In this document: positions 56,059-64,000 of the stretch, in pieces
Numbering within the stretch: the first letter of the stretch is position 1
How the letters are laid out: every line of letters starts with the position of its first letter
Origin: Narthecium ossifragum
Lineage: Eukaryota; Streptophyta; Magnoliopsida; Dioscoreales; Nartheciaceae
Reading direction: 5' to 3'
DNA: 64,000 nt
Assembly: GCA_963920575.1 (NCBI GenBank)
Contig: OY986970.1
Span: forward strand, 22,451,274 to 22,515,273
Position numbers and translations under genes: made by a program
The notes under the pieces: model-generated
Databases searched by the model: none
What the model was told of the DNA's origin: nothing
The model's input: the letters and a program-made list of their open reading frames with translations, nothing else

Positions 56059-56231
56059 TGGTTAATTTGTATTATGATTTGATGATATGATAGTTTAAAT
56101 TAATTGTGAATATTATAACCATGCACCAAGTTTAAAAGTGATGTTTACAGGGGAGGCTCTCGCCGTTTGATTTTAGAGTTTAGGACCCTCACGTTCCGGT
56201 CCGGATGGGTTTTCTGGGTCGGGGCGTGACA

Positions 56232-56955
56232 CCACCGCCTCTACCCAACGCCGCCTTCCTTGACGAAGCCTGACGCTGCACAATCGCCCTCCTCGCCGGA
56301 AGCGTCACTTGAATTTCTCCCCTCTCTCAGATCTAGCGCCAACTCCACCAAAACCCGCCACCCAACGGCCTTCCAGGGCCGTGTAGCCTCCTTCCCGGCG
56401 ATCTCCCCTTCCCTGACGCCGTCCGACCGCATTCCTCGCCCGAAGCCTTGCCCGAGTTCCTCCCCTCTCTCCGATCCGGCGCCGCCTCCACCTAAACCCA
56501 CCACCCAATGGCCTTCCAGTGTCGTCCAGCCCCAGATCCGGTGTTCTCGTCGCCTCACGACTCGTCCTCCACCATTTTCTGACGAGATCCGCTATCACAC
56601 CGCGCGCCCTTGCTCGCGATCGCCGTCCCCGGCAAGCAGCTCTCCCTGTGCTGGTTGGGTCTGACTTGATTGGGTCTGAGTTGATTCCACTAGGCCAAGC
56701 AGTCTAGTCCGATCATATCAAATCTGATCCGATCCAATTTGATCCAGCCTGAATCCAAACTAGATCTAATTATGCTGATGAACCCAGATCCGAGCCAAGA
56801 CCTAGAGCTGTGGAATTTTTTGGCCAAAATACAATTTACATATGAAAATTGTACATAAAATTTGATAAATTAATGATCTAAAATTGAAAAATTATACATA
56901 AAATTTGAAAAATTGACGACCTAAACTTGAGCCCATATTGTTGTCGGTCCATTTT
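56232..56955. other. GC-rich then AT-rich flank of the solo LTR
   Basis: The first 400 bases are GC-rich, with open Pro/Ser-rich frames and a repeated word (CGGCCTTCCAGGGCCGTGTAG / TGGCCTTCCAGTGTCGTCCAG, 56370 and 56509). The segment 56820-56930 repeats AAAATTGTACATAAAATTTGA. No gene is recognised. Confidence 0.45.
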
Positions 56956-57535
56956 TATTTTTCTAGTATTTTCATATTTTTCAATTCATTTTCATCTTTC
57001 CTGTATTTTCATCTTTTTAAATGCATTTTCATCTTTTTAAAATCATTGTCATCTTTCTAAATTCATTTTCATCTTTCTAAATTCATTTTCATCTTTTACA
57101 TGCATTTTCATCTTTCTGAATTCATTTTCATCTTTTTACATGCATTTTCATCTGTCTGAATTCATATTTATCTTTATAAATTCAATTTCATCATTCACAA
57201 TTCATTTTCATCTTTCACAGTTCATTTTCATCATTCTGAATTCATTTTCATCTTTTAAAATTAATTTTCATATTTCTGAATTCATTTTCATCTTTCTGAA
57301 TTTATTTTCATCTTTTAAACTCTATTTTCATCATTTGAAACCTATTTTCATCTTTTTTAAATTTATTTTTATCTTTTTAACTCTATTTTCATCTTTCTAA
57401 ATTCATTTTCATCTTTTTAAATGCATGTTCATCTTTTTCAATGTATTTTGATCTTTTTAACTCTATTTTCATCTTTTTAAATTTATTTTTATCTTTTGAA
57501 ATGCATTTTCATCTTTCATGCATTTACATCTTTTT
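56956..57535. repeat. TTCATTTTCATCTTT minisatellite
   Basis: About 29 imperfect copies of a unit near 20 bp (ATTCATTTTCATCTTTCTGA) fill this stretch. Variation is mostly in the A/T linker. It opens Phe/Ile/Ser-rich frames with no meaning. Confidence 0.9.
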
Positions 57536-58972
57536 AACTCTTCAAATTACAACTTAATTTACTAAAATTCTCCATCAAAAGTTTTTTCAATCACCTCCAT
57601 TTTTATTTTGTAATTTTCTTTATCTTTTTCCATATTTTTCCCTATTTTCTACCACTTTTTCCTATTTTCTACCCCTTTTTCCCTATTTCTCCCGGTTTTT
57701 CTCTCTCCTCTTCCTCTATCTCCATCCCTGGCTCCCCTCCACCCAACGCCACCACTTCCGACGTCTCCAACGCCATCCAGCACCAGATCTGCCATCCCGG
57801 CCATCACCCTACGATTTTTTTCGTCGTCTCCAACAACTCCGGCGTCGCCCCCACTCAATACCGCCGCCTCCTGCCTCCCCGTCCCCATCCGGATCGCCAC
57901 CCTCGACTTGCGGCTTGTCTTCTCCAACAGCTCCGGCGCTATCTAGCCCCAGATCCGGTGGTTCGTCACCTCATGGACCGTCCTCCACCATTCGCCGGCG
58001 TGATTGAACACTGGGATCCATCCAAGGTCCATCACCCTCCCATATCCAGCCATATCCGCCCTCCTCACGAAGCTTCCACCCTCCTCCGATGACGCTGCGT
58101 CCATCCGACAGCTCCACTCCGCCTAACAACGCCGTTGACATCTCCTCACGAAGCTTACCCTCCCCCGATGAGGGCGTGGCCACCCGACAGCTCCTCCTCC
58201 TCTTGGATCTGGCTGTTTCCGCCTCCTTCCCCTGTTCCGTCGTCACCGCGACCACCCGACAGCTCCGCTCGGCTTGACAACGCCGTCGACGCCTCCCGTC
58301 TCTAAGGCCCAGCTTTCACTGGAAACCAACGCCACCTGACGAGACCTCGACTCCACTTGTCCTTCCCAGCCTTCGTCCACGTCGGGAGCTCATCCGAGCT
58401 CGTCCTCCCTCTTGGATCCAGCTACTTCCTCCTCCTTCCCCAACATTGATCAACATCGCCGTATCCCAACTCCGACGACCCTCCACTGCACCGACGCTGC
58501 GCCCCCACCACCATGCCTAGTACATACCATTAGCAGATATTTTCTCTAAACTGGGGATTTTAGCTTTCCATGGTTGCAATCTGGCAAATAAGGGTATTTC
58601 AGACTTTTAGTTCATTAATACACCACTACTACCACCACAATGCGGTTTTCACCTTAAAAATGAGGCTAATGGTGTTTTTCATGAGAATTCTCCTTAATAT
58701 GGTGTTATCACCAATTGCCTATAAAGAATTTAGTTTTTTGACAAGAGAGACCAATAAAGAATTAGTTTAGAAGAAATATAACAGAGCTGCTCGAGAGAAG
58801 CAGCACCTCCTTTGCTCATGAACAGGGCTCGTGAGAAGCACCATAGGACGTCCTCTTTCTTGAGAGGTGTCATCTTCCCAATTTTGTCTTTTGTGATCTT
58901 CTTCATCTATCTCCCATAGCAATCTCTCCATTACTCTCAATATTCTCTTCCACACACATACACATACAATAG
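57536..58972. other. GC-rich unassigned sequence and probable copia LTR end
   Basis: 57700-58510 is GC-rich with several related segments (CTCCTCACGAAGCTT, CCGACAGCTCC) suggesting internal duplication; no domain is recognised. From about 58600 the sequence is AT-rich. The part ending CACACATACACATACA at 58968 precedes a copia primer site and is probably the end of a 5' LTR whose start I cannot place. Confidence 0.45.
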
Positions 58973-58984
58973 TGGTATCAGAGC
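58973..58984 (+). other. Primer binding site of the copia element
   Basis: TGGTATCAGAGC, the exact initiator tRNA-Met site, 59 bases before the gag start ATG at 59043. Confidence 0.85.
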
Positions 58985-59042
58985 TAGATTGTGAGATCGA
59001 AGGTGAGATTCACGGCAAGAGATTAAGGCATCCAACAATAAT

Positions 59043-61545
59043 ATGATTCGGCCACAATTTTCTCAATTCAACAGGAAGAATTTCGATTTATGCAAGATCC
59101 AGATGCGGTGTCTTTTCAAATTACAAGATCTATGGGAAAGAATGACACCCTGAAAAAGTTGCGAAGGAAAGACAGCCGTGGGTTATTCTTTATGTTTCAG
59201 GCCGTGGACGAAGCAGTTTTGGAGAGAATCACTAGTGCTACTACTACAAAAATGGCATCCGATACGTTGGAGAAGAGTTTTAAAGACGCAAATCGAGTAA
59301 AGAATGTGCGGCCACAAACTTTAAGAGAGTTTGAAGTGTTGAAGATGGCAGCGACAAAGACTATATCATATCACTTTGGAAAAGTAATCACTGTGGGCAA
59401 CAAGATGTGGCCGAACAGTGAGGACATCAAAGATTCAAGAATTGTGGAGAAAATTCTGCAAACTGTCACCACAAAATTTGACCATATAGTGGCTGCAATC
59501 AAGAAGTTCAAGGATCTTGAATCCTTGTCAGTTGAGGAGTTGATGGGATTAATGAGTCATGAATTATTCATAATTAAACCCCTTAAATTACTTTTGTTAG
59601 GCCTAGAGTAGTTGAATTTAATAATTTGTTAGTTGATTTCAAGTTTAATCATGATTTGAGAAGAAATACAAGAAATTTGGTTGAAACTATGGATTTATGT
59701 GAAAAAAAGACTGCTTCGTCGCCTGTCAGGACAATATTTGACATAAATTCTGTATAAGTCAAACTATTCTGAAAATTTAGAACGTGATGGAAGACTTTAA
59801 GGGCTACAAGTTTTATGTTGGACACTTTGCGAGACTTCTGATGGATTGATACCAGTTTTGAAAAATATAAAGATATACAGATGCTAGAAAACTGTTCCGT
59901 AGATGTTCAGAAGGATATTCTCCAAATCTTCCAGATAACTCCAAATAATATGAAATCTTCGGGATACGACAGAGAACTTCCTAATCTATATTGTTCGTGT
60001 TGGGCAAGTTTTCAGATTCCTAACTGATTGGATCCAGTCGTGCTGGGAGTAACACTGCCAGGATAAATTCAAGAAATTCGAGTTGTAATTGAAGTCCAAC
60101 TTAGCTAAAACTCTAATTTCGGGAGTTCTCCTATAAATAGGGATATTCCATTCGAATTTCATATCTTTTCAATTATCTTTGGAAAAGGAATTAAGGAGAA
60201 GACGACAAGAATGCGGGTGGTGACAACTTCCTATTCCAATCCGATGGCGTTCATCCAAAAGATGAGTTGTTAATTTTTGTACTTAGGATTTTTCATGAAA
60301 CTCTAGCGTAGTTTTCTATCTTCTTCGGTTTGAATCTTGTAATTTTCTCAAGACATAATCCTATGAATATGTTTTCAGTGTTAATAGAGTTGAAGAACAG
60401 AGTTCCCTTGACGTATTTTCAGTCCTACATGATTTCTGTGAATGATTGTAGAGACTCATAGGATGGTTTTCATGTGATTTATGGTTTGCTTTTGAGATAG
60501 GCTATGCTATGTTCGGATAGGTTGTGCTAAGATCATTAGGAGTAGAATAAAGTAAGGTAATTGTAGAATCGAAGACAAGCTATGTCAAGAAAGAAAGGCT
60601 ATGCCATTAGGAACATAAATCTTATTTTTGGGATGCATGTAAGCTTAAGAAACTGCGGATCTATAATGTTTAGAGAAGAGAACAAAAGGATAACTAGAGA
60701 AAATTGAAGGCGAAACTAGGGCTGATTGAGTAATTCCTAAGTCACTTATCGATTGATTTGAATTGATCATATTTAATTGCTTTTCTTAGATAGGTTTAGT
60801 TAATTTAAACCTATCATTCATTCTTCTGCTTAGATTTAGGGTTTTGAGAATTGATTTCAATCTTTCTTGATAAATTCCCTATGATTCGAATTGGTCATGG
60901 TCGTGGACGTGGTTGAGGTCATGGTGAAGATTCTTGAGCCAACAACGAAAATAATCATGATCACAGTTCGCGGAGAGGAAGACAACGCGGTAAAGGACAA
61001 AATTACCAAGACAACAAAGTTAAATCACCAACACAATGCTTCTACTGTAAGAAATATGACCATTACCAGTATGAGTGCAGAAAGAAATTAGTAGATGAGC
61101 AGAATAATGCTAATTTTGTTGAATCTAAGATTCGAGTGCCCCGGTTTTATTGATGTGCAATGCGACATACGCTTCAGAGAGAAACACATAATATATAGAT
61201 TCTGGGTGCAACAACCACATGTGTGGGAAAAAAGAATTATTCTTGGAGATGGATGAGAACATCTCTTCTATGGCCAAATTTGGAGATGATAGAAAGACTG
61301 TTGTGAAGGGAAAAAGAAAGATTGTTGTGATCAAAGGACGCAACGGAGATCATGTTTTTATCACCGATGTGTTCTATGTATCAGGATAAGGGTGCAACTT
61401 GCTTAGCGCTGGATAGTCTCAAGAGATGGGATATGCCATACATATGGAGAAGGGCATATGCGAGCTGAAAGATAAAAGGAATAGATTAATTACAAAAGTG
61501 TCCATGACAAAAAAATCGCATATTTCCTTTGGAGATCCAGTATGC
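59043..61545 (+). pseudogene. Ty1/copia gag and protease, degenerate, split by an LTR
   Basis: From ATG 59043 (MIRPQFSQFN), after a frameshift near 59130, the UBN2-type gag follows: LFFMFQAVDEAVLERI, TLREFEVLKMAATKTISYHF, VEKILQTVTTKFDHIVAAI, DLESLSVEELMG. The LTR at 59550-60890 interrupts. Gag resumes with GHGRGRG and a zinc knuckle (CFYCKKYDHYQYEC, about 61040). Then the protease region YIDSGCNNHMCGKKELF and the pre-integrase segment to 61545. The catalytic Asp-Ser-Gly is kept. Several stops are present, and part of gag is missing at the LTR junction. The Tekay-like LTR at 61548 ends it. Confidence 0.85.
59550..60890 (+). mobile_element. Athila-like LTR (family A, copy 3), 3' truncated
   Basis: It starts TAATGAGTCATGAATTATTCATAATTAAACC-like sequence, matching the start of the other family A LTRs but with TG changed to TA. 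TATAAATA occurs at about 60132. It ends at about 60890 (CCCTATGATTCGA), about 100 bases short of the family end, where copia gag resumes. No TSD is visible because one border is deleted. Confidence 0.8.
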
Positions 61546-61547
61546 TG

Positions 61548-62764
61548 TGTCACACCCAAACTTAGAAAACCAATTCGGTCCGGGGTGTGAGGGTTCATAT
61601 TCTATTCAATCCATCTGTGGCGTATTTATAATAAAATAATACATCTAAATTATTCAATTAATCTGGAGTCAGAACTGAAATTTTTCTAATATTTTACTAA
61701 AAATCACTAACTGTCAATTTATACATCAAATGTAAACAAGTTTCTGATACAAATTTAATCCTCAAAAGACAAAAAATATCTCCAAGAGAATCCTTATAGA
61801 AGGAAATTAAACATTTATTTAATTTGACAGGATAAACTGAACCCCAAGTCCTCAAACACCTCCATAGTTTGAGACGTCACCAAGAGCCTGTCCAGCTGGT
61901 ACTACGGAAGAAGAGTTGACACCTGCACCTGCAAAACGCAGCCCGTGTTGGAGTAAGCGATAATCTCAGTATGATTGTATACCACGACACTCACAAAGGA
62001 AAGGGAACAGTAAAGTCCCAGGTTCCACCTCATCTCTAGGGGGAAAACACACATTATGAACACCGCCTACCCCAGGGCACACATTCTGATGACCTCGACT
62101 ATCGACAGTCGTCCCTGCCAAACCAAGCGCTCCAGCGCTGAACAACAGGGGTAGGATACAGGGAGATACTTAACTTCCCCTACTGAATTGAGCATGAGAC
62201 TGGAACCTAAGACGACCTCTACACCTCAATCAGAGTAATTGCAACCAACTAGACAGTATCCTCGATAACATTGATTATCATACAATTCAGTCCTAAACCT
62301 TACAACCCAGTCTCCGTCCTACGTTTAGATCCGAGCTACCCGAGCCCTCGGATCGGCGATCAGCCCATCACCGACACTTAGCCTAGAATGTATCTAATGC
62401 AATCAATTACATGAATGCTCACATACACACAAAAAAGATTTCAGACATGCAACAATATAATAAAATAATATACAAGGCTAGACGCAGCATACAGCTCACC
62501 AAGGGGTGAACATAGCAAGGGTTTAGGTTAAGCGGATAAATAGGTGCATAGGCCTACAAGTCTCCACAAAACTAAACAAACAACCTAGATTAACAATCAA
62601 TAAGATTTCGGCATTACGACGGCAAACGTGGTCTGTCAACCAAAACTCTCCAAAGGGGATACCACCTCAGCTAAATAAGCAATCTAGCAATTGAATATTT
62701 TATTCTACACATCCCAAGGGGCGTGACCCCCTTGGTTCAACCACAAACCACACACATAACCTAC

Positions 62765-62808
<44 letters not shown>

Positions 62809-63166
62809 ACAATATCGAAAAGCTCGGTTTATCGAATTTAAGCAAACGAACTACTAACTTCGAAAAATCATAACTTTCGATCTAAACGTCGTATTGATTT
62901 AAAACTTAATATACCCACTCATTGATATACTCCGAATCACATATCCAAAAATCGAATCGATCAGATAAAAAGAAATTCATAAAAACTGACAATTGCGGTT
63001 TAATTTCAGATTTGATAAACAACTCAAAATCCCATAGAAAATTCCTCGGATTAAAACCAAAATTGGCATTGCAAACCTAAAGGTCACTAAGATCATCATA
63101 TTCAAGAATAAAACCAATTGGATAACTAATTTCTACTTAATTTCACTAATTAAACTAACTGCTCTA
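61548..63166 (-). mobile_element. Tekay/Del-like LTR, partial
   Basis: The right-hand terminus in element sense is GGGGTGTGACA, read on the plus strand as TGTCACACCC at 61548. It shares with the LTR at 3070-5484 the blocks ACCTGCACCTGCAAAACGC (61921) and GGCATTACGACGG (62610). It is inserted in the copia protease region; no primer site is next to it, so it is a 3' or solo LTR. A TA microsatellite lies at about 62769-62806. The rest is displaced by the LTR from 63167. Confidence 0.75.
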
Positions 63167-64000
63167 TGATGAATAAATTTTATGTCTCGCAAGTATACGA
63201 ATCAGTGTGGTCAGTACAGCAGCAAGACGTGTATCGTCCCACAGAGATTTGTAAAGATTATTAGAGTAAAACGCTAAAGAACAGAGAAGAAAGAAAATAA
63301 GGAAGGTAAAGTAAGAAATATGAAGTATTGAAAATAAAAGATCTAAAAACGAAATAAGAAAACAATGGAAATATAATGGATGAAGACTAAGGTTCTGATT
63401 TTACCATAACATCCTCATTCTATGCATTGAATCAACAAAATCTCAATTTAATTCCTAGGGCTCCTTCCTCCGGTATGATGATCCGTTCGGCCGCGGTCTT
63501 CACCAAGTACCCTCAATTAACCTTTGCTAACGTGCCCATAACAAAGTGTTAATCAATAATCCATTAAGCTCTGAAGAACAATTATGAACCAAAAATTAAG
63601 TTAGCTGAACCCGGCTTTGACATAAACTCATGTATTCATAGATCGTGCAAAAATAGGGAATGAACACTCTCCTAATCTCACATAAAATAATCTACAATAC
63701 TTCTCGTGGCCAAGTAAAAGTATGAACATCACAATTATAACAATGAATGCAACAAGGAATATAAATTGATTAAAACAGTAATTCAATAACATGTAATGAT
63801 TTAATTAGGGCTACATCGGTTCCTTAGCAAAGGGATTAGCCACACATGTTCATCATAAAAACAACCAAGATATTCAATAGAAATATAAGAAAGAAAAACC
63901 ATAGATCTTCGTGCAGTCTTCTCCCCTCTTTTCGGCCTTCAAAACTCCTCAAAAAGTGCTGGCTGACCCGCCCTTGGTATGTCCTGGACGACCTCCTTAA
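63167..64000 (-). mobile_element. LTR of an Athila/family-B-like element, cut by the window edge
   Basis: It begins TGATGAATAAATTTTATG on the plus strand, so its end in element sense is ...TTCATCA. The sequence at 63190-63250 (minus sense TCTCTGTGGGACGAT...CTGCTGTACTG) resembles the end of the solo LTR at 51408-53060 (TCTCTGTGGGATTCGACC...GCTGTACTGC). It appears to be inserted in the Tekay-like LTR. The other end is outside the window. Confidence 0.65.

Larger units (their letters stand above)
50542..56231 (+). mobile_element. Solo Tekay/Del-like LTR with two nested insertions
   Basis: It begins TGTGAGGACC and ends GGGGCGTGACA, the same termini as the LTR at 3070-5484 in the opposite orientation. 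Without the nested solo LTR (51408-53060) and the Pack-MULE (54739-56058) and their TSDs it is about 2.7 kb. The flanks are TCACC and CCACC, a 5-bp TSD with one mismatch. No primer site follows the right end, so it is a solo LTR. It contains a pyrimidine tract at about 50790-50900 and the conserved block near 54445-54485. Confidence 0.82.

Noticed and set aside
57140..57400. Phe/Ile/Ser-rich 86-residue frame that could look like a membrane protein
   Set aside because: It is the direct translation of the 20-bp minisatellite.

Overview
The window is a stretch of angiosperm nuclear DNA made almost entirely of nested and decayed transposable elements. I see no intact host gene. The evidence for a flowering plant is the mix of families: Tekay/Del-like, Tat-like and Athila-like Ty3 elements, Ty1/copia, PIF/Harbinger, hAT, Mutator-like elements carrying gene fragments, and an endogenous plant pararetrovirus. 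The captured host fragments (a STOP1-type zinc-finger protein, a cytochrome P450, a DELLA motif) are GC-rich, which would suit a monocot, but the species cannot be named from the sequence.

Layout. 1-5484: minus-strand Tekay/Del-like chromovirus (gag-pol, primer site, 2.4 kb LTR). 5485-7222: unassigned sequence and short repeats. 7223-12261: an Athila-like 5' LTR, primer site and gag whose reading frame runs directly into a Ty1/copia integrase, followed by a copia RT remnant. 12262-17084: hairpin repeats and a dead PIF/Harbinger transposase split by a solo LTR. 17085-27501: minus-strand Tat-like element (3.1 kb LTR, primer site, extra 5' ORF, gag, RNase H, integrase), interrupted by another solo LTR and apparently lacking protease and RT. 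27502-33344: Harbinger-type Myb/SANT remnant, an RNase-H1-type N-terminal domain fragment with a GC-rich inverted-repeat insertion, and an endogenous caulimovirid fragment. 33345-45960: a minus-strand chromovirus remnant broken by a solo LTR (itself holding a complete gag-only LTR retrotransposon), by an inverted-repeat element containing a 200-base assembly gap, and by a hAT element that in turn holds a Pack-MULE. 45961-50541: microsatellites, duplicated GC-rich sequence and a DELLA fragment. 50542-56231: a solo Tekay-like LTR holding a solo LTR of another family and a second Pack-MULE with a STOP1-like pseudogene. 56232-64000: a minisatellite, a copia gag-protease remnant split by an LTR, and two more LTRs.

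The insertion history can be read from target-site duplications (TSDs) that I could locate exactly: CCTGC (18533-19924), CGTCC (14636-16300), GATAA (34198-40039), TGTTC (35404-40029), GTGAA (51408-53060), a perfect 9-mer TTAAATATA (44640-45868), and a 9-mer with one mismatch (54739-56058). The least expected items are the in-frame fusion of a Ty3 gag to a Ty1 integrase, the gag-only element with an 18-residue coding tandem repeat, the two gene-carrying MULEs, and clusters of palindromic GATCGATC/GTCGAC words in unrelated LTR families, some just upstream of TATA boxes. I found no RNA genes, CRISPR arrays or bacterial features.
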